Source of the DNA: Pirellulales bacterium
GTDB lineage: Bacteria > Planctomycetota > Planctomycetia > Pirellulales > PALSA-1355
NCBI GenBank assembly: GCA_022844125.1
Contig: JALHMI010000015.1
Span: 165,369 to 229,368 of the forward strand
DNA: 64,000 bases
Direction of reading: 5' to 3'
The notes under the pieces are model-generated. The model was not told the DNA's origin and made no database searches. It saw nothing but the letters and a program-made list of their open reading frames with translations. The translations under genes were made by a program, and so were the position numbers. Shown piece after piece: positions 8,877 through 18,362 of this stretch. How positions within the stretch are numbered: position 1 is the stretch's first letter; each line of letters opens with the position of its first letter.

Positions 8877-10859
8877 TTACAGCACTTCAAAACCGATGCC
8901 ACGTAGGTATTTGTACGTGCAATCGTAGTAGTCGCATTGTCGAGTTGCGTCGTTAGGATCGCCTTCCGGAACGACGATCACCATCCCTTGCCGGGCGCGC
9001 GTGAGCAACACGCGATAAGCGTTCTTGAGGTATTGCTGCCGCTCAAGTTTGCGGACGCGATTCCAGCGGTCGCCGACGAACGACCAGTGTTCCCAACCTT
9101 GATTGGTATGACGGAAGTCGGCGTCCCACGTGACGCAAGCATAGTCAAGTTCTAACCCCTGGACGTGGAACTCCGTTGCGACGTCCTCGAGATAGTACGA
9201 AGAGCGGACATCGGCTTTGCTGTCGAGAAACCAATGAATAGGATCCATTGGCGAGCGTACATCGATGGCGTGTGGCTTGAGTCGCTGGGCCAGCGATGAG
9301 ACAACAATACCATAGCGTTCACTGCCTCGCGCGATGGCACGAAGCCAACCTTTCGCTTTAGATAACTCGCGCGTGATCACAATCGGGTAACGATCATCAA
9401 TGCTGCGGAGCGTGCGAAATGCGCCATCCTCATCGAGGTCGAGTACCTGCTTGACGAGGTGAGAGACGTTCTCCGCGCGAAACGATCGCATTGACACGCC
9501 TAAATGCAGTTCATCTCGAATCGACACATTCGGCAAAAAGGTGATCCGCTCGAGAACCTGACCTGCTGCGTACTCGGAATCCGTCAGGCGAGATGAAATG
9601 TGCAAGTGCCAATGCCCGAACGAGCGGGTGAGCGAGTCAATCCACTCGCCAATGCCTGCTTCACCCGTATTGATCTCCTGACCGCCGCCGACAAGGCAAA
9701 CGATGACCGCCCAATCAGAATGCCTGTCGAGACAGGAAATAAGAAACTCTGGCTCGGAAACATCGAAATCTGGGCGTCCCTTTTTCTGCCGCATGAACTT
9801 GGACGTCTGTGCGAGGTTCCAGGCCCGCTGGGCCTCGTCGAACAACGCAACATGCTCGATCGGAGGCCGATCGACATCAACCAGGCACTCGTCGCGAAAG
9901 TGGTGGACGTTCTGAATGAACGCCTTCACTTCGCTCCGCGCGGCGCCGATCTTCGCGATTCGGCCCTGCTCTTTCTCGCGTTGCACCTTGTCACGTGCAA
10001 GTGCCTCACGAAGGATGGCAACGAGTGGGCCGTTGCCGGAAAGGAAAACGCTGTAGAGGTCCGATTCCTTACTGATGTGCTGAGTGGCAATATTGAGTCC
10101 GACCAGCGTCTTGCCAGCGCCAGGGACACCCGTCACGAAGCAGATCGCCTTGCGCGACAGTTGCCTGGATTCAGCGATGACTTGCGAGATGGCATCTGAC
10201 GTCAGTGTGAGATTCGTTGCATTAGCGTCACTCCGCGAGATTTCGGCTACGGAGTGCCCAGCATAGAGCGCGGTTGCGGCCTCGATGATCGTGGGAGTCG
10301 GGCAATACCGGCCGCCATCCCACTTCGCAGTGTCAATGACTGGTGCATCGGCAAAGTCAAGCACGCAACGGATAACATCGGCAAGCGATTCGCCTGTACT
10401 GACAATTGGCTGCAGCAGTCGGTCCTGCTGACGCGTCATCGCGATCACTGAATTGGCGTGTAAGGCTGCCGTCGCGATGAGAACAGGCGCAATGAAACAG
10501 TCGTGACTGGGCTCGTGGAAGTTCTTCAGGTCAATGCCATAGTCAAACACCTGGTCGCTGGCATGCGACGTGAATTCACGCTCGCCGACCTTGAACTCCA
10601 AGACGAACACAACTTGGTCGATTATCGCGAGAACATCGATGCGCTTGCCGAGCCGCGGGACAGCAAACTCGAAGTACACCGCGCCGCGGCTGCGATAGTT
10701 CGAGAGTACGGTCTTAAGCAAACAAATCTCAGTAAGCCAAGCGTCACGCTGGGTCAGTTCGATCGCATAGTTGCTTCCCTCGACGAGCCGCCCGAGTATC
10801 GCCTCTGACGATGCTGCGAGAAAGTCGTCAATGGATGCTGAATACCCAGCTCGTTTCAT
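8877..10859 (-). CDS. PD-(D/E)XK nuclease-like + DUF2075-type superfamily 1 helicase protein
   Basis: 660 residues. The N-terminal 110 residues resemble a PD-(D/E)XK nuclease core: RIDVLAII with D75, then VLEFK with E88 and K90. A P-loop ATPase follows: Walker A GVPGAGKT at 244-251, Walker [11 protein letters not shown] with D341/E342. Late motifs resemble UvrD-like helicases ([12 protein letters not shown] near 575 and [10 protein letters not shown] near 625). This matches DUF2075 proteins, which are often found in defence loci. It likely acts on nucleic acid in the cytoplasm, either unwinding and cutting or as an ATP-gated nuclease. It is transcribed away from the HipA-like/HIRAN pair across a 146-bp gap. 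Family sure, function inferred. Confidence 0.85.
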   Translation of the reverse strand: MKRAGYSASIDDFLAASSEAILGRLVEGSNYAIELTQRDAWLTEICLLKTVLSNYRSRGAVYFEFAVPRLGKRIDVLAIIDQVVFVLEFKVGEREFTSHASDQVFDYGIDLKNFHEPSHDCFIAPVLIATAALHANSVIAMTRQQDRLLQPIVSTGESLADVIRCVLDFADAPVIDTAKWDGGRYCPTPTIIEAATALYAGHSVAEISRSDANATNLTLTSDAISQVIAESRQLSRKAICFVTGVPGAGKTLVGLNIATQHISKESDLYSVFLSGNGPLVAILREALARDKVQREKEQGRIAKIGAARSEVKAFIQNVHHFRDECLVDVDRPPIEHVALFDEAQRAWNLAQTSKFMRQKKGRPDFDVSEPEFLISCLDRHSDWAVIVCLVGGGQEINTGEAGIGEWIDSLTRSFGHWHLHISSRLTDSEYAAGQVLERITFLPNVSIRDELHLGVSMRSFRAENVSHLVKQVLDLDEDGAFRTLRSIDDRYPIVITRELSKAKGWLRAIARGSERYGIVVSSLAQRLKPHAIDVRSPMDPIHWFLDSKADVRSSYYLEDVATEFHVQGLELDYACVTWDADFRHTNQGWEHWSFVGDRWNRVRKLERQQYLKNAYRVLLTRARQGMVIVVPEGDPNDATRQCDYYDCTYKYLRGIGFEVL

Positions 10860-11005
10860 CCCAGCAGGCTACCAGGTCAACTGAAGTGGATCGAGGTCAA
10901 CTCGATGCTCCGGAAGTATGTGCGAGCCCAATGATTAGCGCTGGCATAATTAAGGCCCATTGCGTAAACTGTTCGCCACTCAGGGCATACAGGCAGCGGC
11001 CAACC
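10860..11005. promoter_or_regulatory. Divergent promoter region between helicase and HipA-like/HIRAN genes
   Basis: The 146 bp must hold both promoters. No strong palindrome or clear -10/-35 pair was identified; the ribosome site before the rightward ATG (AGGC) is weak. Confidence 0.4.
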
Positions 11006-11931
11006 ATGTTCCCCATTCACGAGATTGATACGAGCCGCCGAGCTGCCGACGAACAACTCGGTACGAAGTCCAAGTTCTGGTTCTTCGACGAAGAGAATCG
11101 CCGCTACTTGTTCAAGGCAGAAGATCGAGGCACAGGCGAGGACTGGGGCGAGAAGATCGTTTGCGAACTGTGCAAGCTGCTCGGAGTGCCGCACGTACAC
11201 TATGAACTCGCCGCGGAGTATGACGGCACGCACTTCCTAGCGCGCGGCGTTGTCTGCGAGACGTGTGCACCGCCGCCGACTTCCCTCGTGCTGGGCAATG
11301 AACTGCTATTCGCCCTGGACTCCAGTTATCCGCGGCACGATCACCGGCGTTATAAGGTCCACGCCCATACCATCGCCACAGTTGCCGACATGATGCGGCG
11401 ACTCTATCCCCCTGGACTTCAATACGCGCCGGGCCTACCGCTGGGAATTGAAAACGCCTTGGACATTTTCACCGGTTACGCGATGTTGGACGCATGGGTG
11501 GCCAATCAGGATCGTCACCATGAGAATTGGGGCGCCCTGTGGCATGAGCATTTGGAACTCGCGCCAACTTTCGATCATGGCGCCGCGCTGGCAAGGAATC
11601 TCACAGACGCGGAGCGGCTAAGTCGAATGATACAAAGGACGGGGGGTGGCGTATTGAGACTTTTGCTCGGAAGGCTCGTTCAGCGTTTTATTCCGGAGTG
11701 CCTGGCAGCAAGGCCCTGCTCACGGATGAGGCGTTTTGGGAGTTTGCCGGACTGGTGCCAGATGTCGCCACAGCATGGCTGAAGCGGCTGGCCTCCATCG
11801 ATGAGACCGCAATTCAAGAAATTATCGCACAAATCCCATCCGAACGGATGAGCGAGCCGGCCCGGGCGTTTACGCTACAATTACTGAGTATCAATCAACG
11901 TCGTCTGCTAGCAGAGTCATCGCGGTTATGA
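11006..11931 (+). CDS. HipA-like kinase, interrupted by a frameshift at a G run
   Basis: From ATG 11006 the frame reads as a HipA-fold kinase: LGTKSKFWFFDEENRRYLFKA with candidate nucleotide-binding K37, GEDWGEKIVCEL, the catalytic loop NQDRHHENW (N167, D169, H171, N174) and the metal-binding DHG at 190-192. At a run of six G (11641-11646) the frame breaks. Past it, the alternative frame continues smoothly with WRIETFARKARSAFYSG to a TGA at 11929-11931. One extra G would restore a protein of about 308 residues. It lacks the N-terminal HipA subdomain and no HipB-type antitoxin is adjacent. The next ATG overlaps its stop (ATGA). The break is either a recent mutation, a phase-variable tract or a sequencing error. 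Confidence 0.82.
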
Positions 11932-12677
11932 AGGCACTTTTCGTCGCTTGGCGTTCGGAGGAGGACACCGGCTGGGGGCCAGTCGGTCGGCTCTCGTTCG
12001 ACGGTCTGCTCTACACGTTTTGTTATTTGCAGGGTGCACGCACCTTGCGCGGCTTCCGTCCGTTTCCAGGCATGGACGACCTCGACCAGGTCTACGAGTC
12101 CGAGCAGCTCTTTCCCCTGTTCGCAAATCGCTTGCTGTCCAAGGCACGGCGGGAGTATGACGACTATCTGCTGTGGGGAGGCTTCGATCCTGACAATCCC
12201 CCGGACCCGATTGCCATTCTTGGGGTGACCGAGGGAATTCGCCAGACCGACGCGATTGAGGTATTTCCTTGTCCAACGACGGACGGCGAAGGCTGCTACA
12301 TTAGCAAGTTTTTCCTGCATGGCATTCGCTGGCTGGGTGAAAATGCAATCGAGTGCGTAAATGCCTTGACCGCAGGAGAGGACTTGGTGCTAGTTCCCGA
12401 CGAGGACAATCCGGCCGATCTCTTTGCTGTCGGCGTGTACACGTCGAACGACGTGAAGATAGGTTACGTGCCGCGCTACTTCGCGCATGACATGCGCAAG
12501 CTAATGGTCGGCTGCGGCGATATTTTCCACCTCCAAGCGGAGCGTTTGAATCCCAAAGCGCCTCTCCAGCACCGAGTGCTTTGCCGCATTCAAGCTTGCT
12601 GGCCCGACGATTTCGAGCCTTGCAGTGGGGACGCGTTCCTACCGATTCCAAGTAACGTGCCCGCACGATGTGACTGA
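11928..12677 (+). CDS. HIRAN-domain protein with HipA N-terminal-like region
   Basis: 249 residues, starting inside the stop of the kinase gene (ATGA overlap), which implies translational coupling. Residues 1-115 resemble the N-terminal subdomain of HipA (GPVGRLSF, the LFPLFANRLLSKARREY segment and the QTDAIEVFP strand). Residues about 126-200 are a HIRAN domain (KFFLHGIRWL, EDLVLVPDEDNPAD, KIGYVPRYFAHDM); HIRAN domains of eukaryotic helicases bind free 3' DNA ends. The gene pair therefore looks like a HipA split into two subunits, with the non-kinase part carrying a DNA-end sensor. That interpretation, and a link to the divergent nuclease-helicase, is inference. Confidence 0.8.
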   Translation: MKALFVAWRSEEDTGWGPVGRLSFDGLLYTFCYLQGARTLRGFRPFPGMDDLDQVYESEQLFPLFANRLLSKARREYDDYLLWGGFDPDNPPDPIAILGVTEGIRQTDAIEVFPCPTTDGEGCYISKFFLHGIRWLGENAIECVNALTAGEDLVLVPDEDNPADLFAVGVYTSNDVKIGYVPRYFAHDMRKLMVGCGDIFHLQAERLNPKAPLQHRVLCRIQACWPDDFEPCSGDAFLPIPSNVPARCD

Positions 12678-12804
12678 AACGTCCCTCGGCGGCTCTCTCT
12701 GCCTTCGGGAATGGAAGCTCAACGCGGCCGCGAACTGAACCGTCGGCCGGAATTGGATTCAAATGATGGTGGATGTCTGACGGCTAAGGCTACCCGCCTT
12801 CGTC

Positions 12805-13035
12805 CTAAGTCTTCGACCCCGTGCCTCGGCGTGTTCTGCCGATCCACAACCCGGCCACGCCCCGCGCGGCCAGCAGCCATGTGCTGGGTTCGGGGACGAC
12901 GCCATGAATGCCCACGTTGAAGCCGTAGAAATCTTCGAACTGCGGATTCGTCCAGGAGATGCTCGTATAGGCGCCGAGGAATTGCACCGAGCCGTTCCCG
13001 TCGAGCCTGGACGCCGTCACGCCGCAGCACCTGTG
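12805..13035 (-). pseudogene. C-terminal remnant of a PEP-CTERM protein
   Basis: The minus strand reads SVQFLGAYTSISWTNPQFED followed by VVPEPSTWLLAARGVAGLW and an Arg-rich end. This is the tail of an exosortase-sorted protein: the VPEPS motif, a hydrophobic helix and a basic C-terminus. There is no start codon with a signal peptide and no N-terminal domain upstream, so it is a fragment about 75 residues long. Confidence 0.6.
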
Positions 13036-13121
13036 GCACTCAAGCCCGCTCGATCCGCTGCCGCTCCGATCCGCTGTCGGTTAATCGCTTCGACTGGGTT
13101 GCTTCGGCCTGGGTCTCTGGT

Positions 13122-13631
13122 TTACTTCTTCAGCCTGGCCGGCGGCGGCAGGGGCGAAGCGAGGCTGGACGGAGCCGCGCCTTCGAGGCGCCTGGCGAGC
13201 GGGATGTCGTAATAGGCGGCGCCGGCCGATTGGAACTTGCCGTCGACCCGTTGGGTGAGGACGCGAATCATGGCCTGGTCGGCCTGGTCCTTGCGGAGTT
13301 GGATTGTTCCGACGCGGCGGCCGTCGGCGGCGGGCTTCAGTTCGATGCGGCCCCGGACGTCGTACCTGCGGGAATTCTGCGTGGAGTTTTGTTTGTCGAG
13401 CACAGCCAGGGTGATTGAGTGGATGGGCTTCAGCCGTCCTTCGCTCGCGAGCGAGAACTGGACGTTGAGCGTGTCGGCGCCTGCGTCCTCGACCGTGATG
13501 TCGTACTTCAGCCCCCACTCGTCTTTCGAGGGAGCGAGCGCGTAGTAGATGGCCCAGGCCTGCGGGGAGATGAGCGCGACGGCGGCGACGACCAACAGAC
13601 CGGTTGCGATGCGTGGGAATCGACTATTCAT
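13122..13631 (-). CDS. Secreted protein of unknown function
   Basis: 169 residues with a signal peptide (about residues 8-27, ending QAWAI). The mature part is rich in short beta-strand-like stretches (KYDITVEDAGADTLNVQFSL, HSITLAVLD) and has a basic, Pro-rich C-terminus. No family was recognised. It is on the same strand as the TPR lipoprotein and the prepilin-like gene to its right, separated by about 270 bp, and may be transcribed with them. Confidence 0.65.
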   Translation of the reverse strand: MNSRFPRIATGLLVVAAVALISPQAWAIYYALAPSKDEWGLKYDITVEDAGADTLNVQFSLASEGRLKPIHSITLAVLDKQNSTQNSRRYDVRGRIELKPAADGRRVGTIQLRKDQADQAMIRVLTQRVDGKFQSAGAAYYDIPLARRLEGAAPSSLASPLPPPARLKK

Positions 13632-13904
13632 GGCAGGTTCACCTGGATAAGGACGCGGGAGCGCTGCAGCGGAACCGAGCGACAGCGCCGCGGCTGGTGC
13701 TCATCTGGCCGGCTATTCAAGCGAAGCCCGCCGATCTGGGCAAGATCAATTGGTGGGCGCAGGGGGCGTGCTATCGCCGCCGGGACAGAGGGCGCGCCGG
13801 CCTTCGTGGCCGGGGGCTTCATCATGAGGCGAGTGAGTGTGGCCAGCGGAGTGGCTGTGGCCATGTGACGAGTGCGCCGCGTGGCGGGCGAGGCGAGAAC
13901 TGAG

Positions 13905-14333
13905 CTAGCCGGGACTGGCCGAGAACACCTGGACTTGCGGGTTCAGCGCGCGGGCTTTGGCGAGCGCGGCGCTGGCTTCGGCCGTTTTGCCCTCGGTCTG
14001 CAGGACGAAGGCTCTGGCGCTCAACACCAGGTCGAGATTCGGCGCTCCCTGTTCGGCAACGGCCAGATCGGCATGGGCGCTCTTGGTGTCGCCCAGGTGT
14101 GCGCGGCAGACGGCCCGATGGACGATGAGCTCGACCACCTGGTCGGGACTGAGGCCGCCAGAAAGATAGGCGGCGCTGAAGGCCTTCTCGGCCTCGGCGA
14201 ATTTGCCCGCGGAGAATGCCGCCAGGCCGGCGTTCAGGGCTGCCTGCACTTCGGTGCGATCGGGCGCTTGGGGACCGCAGCCAGCGATGAGCATCACAAA
14301 CAGTAGCGAGGGAAGCGCGACGCTGTTTTTCAT
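13905..14333 (-). CDS. Small TPR-like lipoprotein
   Basis: 142 residues from ATG 14331-14333, which overlaps the stop of the upstream DUF1559 frame by the ATGA arrangement. A lipoprotein signal is clear: a hydrophobic stretch ending LIAGC at about residue 19, so the mature protein should be lipid-anchored. The rest is helical and repeats the TPR pattern ([20 protein letters not shown], then [20 protein letters not shown] and [20 protein letters not shown]), giving about three repeats. TPR proteins act as protein-binding scaffolds; coupling to the prepilin-like gene suggests a partner at the cell surface. Confidence 0.8.
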   Translation of the reverse strand: MKNSVALPSLLFVMLIAGCGPQAPDRTEVQAALNAGLAAFSAGKFAEAEKAFSAAYLSGGLSPDQVVELIVHRAVCRAHLGDTKSAHADLAVAEQGAPNLDLVLSARAFVLQTEGKTAEASAALAKARALNPQVQVFSASPG

Positions 14334-17300
14334 TCGGGAACCTGCGCGACCTCGCCGCCGTTGCGAGTACCGAGGGCTCGCCAGAGCGCGAGATCGATGT
14401 CTTCGGCGATCGAGACAACTCGACCGTCGACGAAGGCGGTGTTCACCAGGCCAGGGTGGCTGCTGCGGGCGGCGATAATGGCGTGTTCGCCGGGCGTGTC
14501 CGGAATGGAACTCCAGTTGCCGCAGTCGATGTGTTCCCAGTTGGGCGGGGCGACGTGGTTGTACATGGTCGAGTCGTAGGCAGCGAACGGCCAGCCGTTG
14601 GACCAGTCTGTGCCGACCAGCCAGCGCCCGGCGGACATGAAGTTGAAGGTGGAAATGGAAGGCTTGTAAGCAGCGCATTCCTGAAAGAAGGCATCGCGGG
14701 GAATGATTTCGTCGCGGCGTGCGTTGATGGTGACGATGTCGGTCAAGGTGGGAAGTGCGCCGGCCGGATTCAAGCCGCTGCCCTTGTCGCGTTCGCTCCA
14801 GAACGCGGTATGCGAGGTGCCGTCGGTGAAGTTGGCGATCGAGAGCCCTTTGCCGGCGGTGAAGGCCCCGTTTCCCAGTACGGGCAGCCCGCCGTTCTCG
14901 CCGTTGTGAACGTTCTGTTGGTAGCTGGCATTGGCGCCGGCGTATGGCGTGCTGCCGCCAAAGTTATAGCGGTAGTTGTTTTCCGAAACGACGCGCTCGG
15001 TGTTGGCGTCGCTGGGGCAGAGAAAGATCCCGCCGGCCTGGGCGTAAGCGGTGTAGTTGATGCTGAAGGGCTGACCGTCAATCGTCATCCGCAGGACCTG
15101 GGCTCGCGAGAAGTCGATCAGGTCGTAAATCGTGCCGTTCTCCATGAACGGCAGGATGCGGCAATGGACAGAATGAAACCCAGTCCACTCGCGGGGATTG
15201 GTTTGATCCACCGCGTTGTAGTTGGTGTAAGAGTTATTCGCCTTGCCGTTCTTGACCCAGTCGGGCAGTAGTCGCCCCGGAGGCAGCACGTCATGTGTCG
15301 ACTCGTAGTTCAAGGTGGCAATCGCCATCTGGCGGAGGTTGTTCACGCACTGGCTGCGGCGGGCTGCTTCGCGGGCGGACTGCACGGCGGGCAGCAACAG
15401 CGCGATGAGGATCCCGATGATGGCGATCACGACCAGGAGTTCGACGAGCGTGAACGCCGAACGCCGTCGGCCTTGGCGACGGGTCGGGCGCCGCCGAAAC
15501 ATCAAGCCCCCGGTCACCGCGGCGGCAACTGCCAGCAAGCTGCCGGAAGGCTCGGGCACAAGGCTCAGTGGTTGACCAAAATTCTGATCATCCACGCTTT
15601 GGCCGAAGTTTGATTGCAGCGTCAAAAAGTCGTTGAAGCTGACGATCCCATCGCGGTTGAAGTCCCCCGCCAGCCAGCCGCCCGCCAGCCCGAAATTGCC
15701 CTGCACGGCGAGGAAGTCGGCGAAGCTGACCGTCTGATCCAGGTTTGCGTCGCCCCCCAGTGCGACCAGGCCTTGCAGCGAGACGGACAGCAAAGAGTCG
15801 GCCAACTCGCCGGGCAAATCCTCATCGGAAAGACTCAGCGACAATAGTCCGTCAAAGAACCCGTAGTTATCGGTGAACAAGGCGACTTCGAAGCTGGAAG
15901 AAGCTCCGGCAAGCAGGTTAGCGAACGTGGTCAGGTCGGTGGCAAACGCCGCGTCTCCCGTCAGACTCACCTGGTCGAGATCGAGCGCCGCGGTGAATCC
16001 GACGCTGTCGAGCAGGTTGTGCAGGGCCAGGTCGACAGTCGGTAGCGAGTCACCTCGGGCGACGATTCCAAAGTCGATGGAAAGATTCTGGACCTGTTCC
16101 GAGCTGTCGAACGAGGGTCGCGCGTGGTCCAAAACCGCGTAGCTCACGTCCGCGACGAAGTTCGCGTTGGCAGCGCCTTGGCTGGTTGTCGTGACTTGCA
16201 CCTGTCCCGAACGACTGCCAGTGACGGCGGTATTCAGCGATAGTTGATGAATATTCGCCGGCTGGAGCGCGCCCGCGGTCCCGGCGATCGGGCCCGAGAG
16301 GTCGCCGCTGGCGCTGCCGGTGTAGTCGAGTTCGTCGGCACCCAGCACCGTGACGACCGGCGCGGAGTTCTGCACTTCGAGTTCGATCGACACGTTGGCG
16401 CCGGAGAGCACACGCGACGGCGCGGCGGCAAGTTGGGCGTCCATCCGAGCCGGCAGTTGATAGTCCGCGACGACGGGAAGATGGTCCGAAGCTCCGGCGA
16501 TTGCCGTCAAAATCGGCAGCGGCAAAGCGGTGTTGCTGGGAACATCCAGGTCGCCGTTGATGGCGTGCGTGCCGTTGTTGCCGAAGGCATGGTAGGAGCC
16601 GGGAATGATGCTCATCCCCTCGCTGTCGAGCAATTCGCCAGTGACCATCTGCCAGTCGAAGCGATCGTCCATGCCGCCGGTGACCTGTCCACCATAGCGC
16701 GAGGTGGTCGTCGGGCTTTGGGTGTGGACGTCTCGAAAGCTCGACAAGTCGTGCCAGTTGCCAAGGCGGTTGATCGGGTCGAAGCCCTGACCCGGTCCAG
16801 CGGCGGTCAGCGGTGCCCACATCGGTTCGTTCGAGCGGTAAATGTTGAAGTCGCCGGCATAGATGACGTGAGCCCCCTCGCCGAGCGCGTCGGAGTTGGC
16901 CCGGACGCCGGCCGCCTCAACCGCGCGGCGATTCGCATCCGCGACGGTGTCGCTGGCCTTGTAGTGATTGGCATACAAGTAGAACGTGGAGTTTTGGTCG
17001 TAACCGACCGGTTGCAACTGGTAGCGGGCGCCTTGTCTGGCAGCACCCGATCCGCTGACGGTTCCGACCGCGAAATCGTTGACGTTGATCTGCCCGTCAT
17101 TATTAAAGTCCGCGACGTTCAACTGAACGGTCTGCGTGTTGTAAATCAGCCCCGGGCGGCCGCCGCCGGAAGTGGCGACGTCGTAGGGAGAGCGGGCGTA
17201 CGTTCCGGGGCCATAGATGCCGTTGAGCAGATTGACGATCGACTGGGTAGTGCTGGCCGAGGAGTTCTGCTCCTGCAATGCCAGTACGTCGATCGGTTTG

Positions 17301-17464
17301 CTAAAGCCCTGCCGTGCCTCGTCGCCGATGGCCTGGAGAACTGTTCCCAGATCACCGTTGGGACCACCGCCGGTGTTGTAGCTGACGATGCGAAGTTGCG
17401 CGAGGGCAGGACTCGAAATCCCAACCAGCAGCAGCGCGGCAAGCAAGCGGCCGACGCGAATCAT
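14330..17464 (-). CDS. Fusion: secreted endonuclease/phosphatase with PEP-CTERM tail joined in frame to a DUF1559 prepilin-like protein
   Basis: One frame of 1044 residues from ATG 17462-17464. Residues 1-25 are a signal peptide; residues about 27-360 are an endonuclease/exonuclease/phosphatase domain ([44 protein letters not shown]). Then come beta-rich sequence and dockerin-like repeats ([28 protein letters not shown], about 590-640) and a PEP-CTERM tail (VPEPSGSLL plus helix and arginines). Without a stop the frame runs into a complete DUF1559 protein: ATG at 15500-15502 (residue 655), prepilin motif [22 protein letters not shown] near 671, and the usual DUF1559 body and [13 protein letters not shown] end. 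A second product of 390 residues may start at that internal ATG. Either the stop codon was lost or it is a true fusion. A small lipoprotein gene overlaps its end. Confidence 0.85.
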   Translation of the reverse strand: MIRVGRLLAALLLVGISSPALAQLRIVSYNTGGGPNGDLGTVLQAIGDEARQGFSKPIDVLALQEQNSSASTTQSIVNLLNGIYGPGTYARSPYDVATSGGGRPGLIYNTQTVQLNVADFNNDGQINVNDFAVGTVSGSGAARQGARYQLQPVGYDQNSTFYLYANHYKASDTVADANRRAVEAAGVRANSDALGEGAHVIYAGDFNIYRSNEPMWAPLTAAGPGQGFDPINRLGNWHDLSSFRDVHTQSPTTTSRYGGQVTGGMDDRFDWQMVTGELLDSEGMSIIPGSYHAFGNNGTHAINGDLDVPSNTALPLPILTAIAGASDHLPVVADYQLPARMDAQLAAAPSRVLSGANVSIELEVQNSAPVVTVLGADELDYTGSASGDLSGPIAGTAGALQPANIHQLSLNTAVTGSRSGQVQVTTTSQGAANANFVADVSYAVLDHARPSFDSSEQVQNLSIDFGIVARGDSLPTVDLALHNLLDSVGFTAALDLDQVSLTGDAAFATDLTTFANLLAGASSSFEVALFTDNYGFFDGLLSLSLSDEDLPGELADSLLSVSLQGLVALGGDANLDQTVSFADFLAVQGNFGLAGGWLAGDFNRDGIVSFNDFLTLQSNFGQSVDDQNFGQPLSLVPEPSGSLLAVAAAVTGGLMFRRRPTRRQGRRRSAFTLVELLVVIAIIGILIALLLPAVQSAREAARRSQCVNNLRQMAIATLNYESTHDVLPPGRLLPDWVKNGKANNSYTNYNAVDQTNPREWTGFHSVHCRILPFMENGTIYDLIDFSRAQVLRMTIDGQPFSINYTAYAQAGGIFLCPSDANTERVVSENNYRYNFGGSTPYAGANASYQQNVHNGENGGLPVLGNGAFTAGKGLSIANFTDGTSHTAFWSERDKGSGLNPAGALPTLTDIVTINARRDEIIPRDAFFQECAAYKPSISTFNFMSAGRWLVGTDWSNGWPFAAYDSTMYNHVAPPNWEHIDCGNWSSIPDTPGEHAIIAARSSHPGLVNTAFVDGRVVSIAEDIDLALWRALGTRNGGEVAQVPE

Positions 17465-17523
17465 GTCCTGACTCCAACGAACACCGGCGTCGTGCCGGCG
17501 ATGCGATCTGAGTTGATGTAAAT

Positions 17524-17569
17524 AGAGTCGCTCGCCCAGCAGCGGGGGGATGGCCGAGCGAGCGACTCT
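17524..17569 (-). terminator. Hairpin between two leftward secreted-protein genes
   Basis: An 11-bp perfect stem (AGAGTCGCTCG at 17524-17534 and CGAGCGACTCT at 17559-17569) lies between the stop of the gene at 17595 and the start of the fusion gene at 17464. On the minus strand it is followed by ATTTAC, a weak T tract, so it may be a terminator or an mRNA-stabilising structure. Confidence 0.55.
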
Positions 17570-17594
17570 CAATTGGCCGACGCGTCCGTGCCGA

Positions 17595-18248
17595 CTAGCG
17601 GCGACGGGCAACCATCTTGCGACGTCCAACGGTCACCAGCGCCAAACCGCCCGCGGCTGCCAGCAGGAGGGCGCCGGGTTCGGGGACGACGGTCGTGTTG
17701 GTCACAATTTCGGCACGTGTTACCGCGATGCCGGATGCAGCACTAAACACGTTCGAGCCCAGGTCGGGGCTGGAAAGGTTGAAACCTGGCATGCTTCCCG
17801 CCCAGGTGCCCGAAGCCACCAGCAACGGGGCGTTGTAGATCGCCTGCTCCTGGGGGAGAAAAGCCACTACACCGGGAGCAGTCGCCAGGTTGCCGCCGAC
17901 CTGGCCGAACCCGCGCACCAAATGCGGAGTGGGGGTCACCGTGTCCTGGGAAGCGCGAACGCCCGGGTTGCCATCGGCCGAACGGAACAGGCTGAAACCG
18001 ACTGGCTGGAAGGTGTTGAGCGCGAGACCGAGCGGAGAGAGGTGATCAATCGACAGAACACCACCCGACAACGGCGCGCCGTAAGCGGCAATCCCGAAAT
18101 TGTCGAGGCCCGTCGAGGCGTACAAGTTGAAAGTGCCGAGGCCACTTTCGTTGATTTTCAGGTCGAACGTCACGGTTGCGGCCCGGGCACTGCCGAAGCT
18201 GGCCAGCAAGAGTGCGGCCAGGGCCAGAAACTTACCGAAGCATTTCAT
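17595..18248 (-). CDS. PEP-CTERM secreted protein
   Basis: 217 residues from ATG 18246-18248, chosen because a signal peptide ([18 protein letters not shown]) begins there; the frame is open further upstream but without signal features. The mature part is a beta-rich domain typical of PEP-CTERM proteins ([20 protein letters not shown]). The C-terminus has [20 protein letters not shown] followed by RRKMVARRR, the exosortase sorting signal. It probably ends up on the cell surface or in the matrix after cleavage by an exosortase-type enzyme encoded elsewhere. It stands between two other PEP-CTERM genes on the same strand. Confidence 0.85.
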   Translation of the reverse strand: MKCFGKFLALAALLLASFGSARAATVTFDLKINESGLGTFNLYASTGLDNFGIAAYGAPLSGGVLSIDHLSPLGLALNTFQPVGFSLFRSADGNPGVRASQDTVTPTPHLVRGFGQVGGNLATAPGVVAFLPQEQAIYNAPLLVASGTWAGSMPGFNLSSPDLGSNVFSAASGIAVTRAEIVTNTTVVPEPGALLLAAAGGLALVTVGRRKMVARRR

Positions 18249-18362
18249 GGTGTTATTCCAATCGTTAGTTGAAAGCGAGTGTTTGTTGTTGTGGCACATC
18301 AGGGCGCCATCCCTGCGATCTAATTTGGCAAGCGTGCCTCGACATAAGTCAGTACTTGGTGA

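Noticed and set aside
13628..13864. 78-codon minus-strand frame ending in an ATGA overlap with the gene at 13631
   Set aside because: The overlap is suggestive, but the sequence is Pro/Arg-rich, without motif, signal peptide or ribosome site.
16244..17521. Open frame of 425 codons on the plus strand
   Set aside because: Antisense to the endonuclease/phosphatase domain, which has clear motifs and a signal peptide; the plus-strand translation has none.
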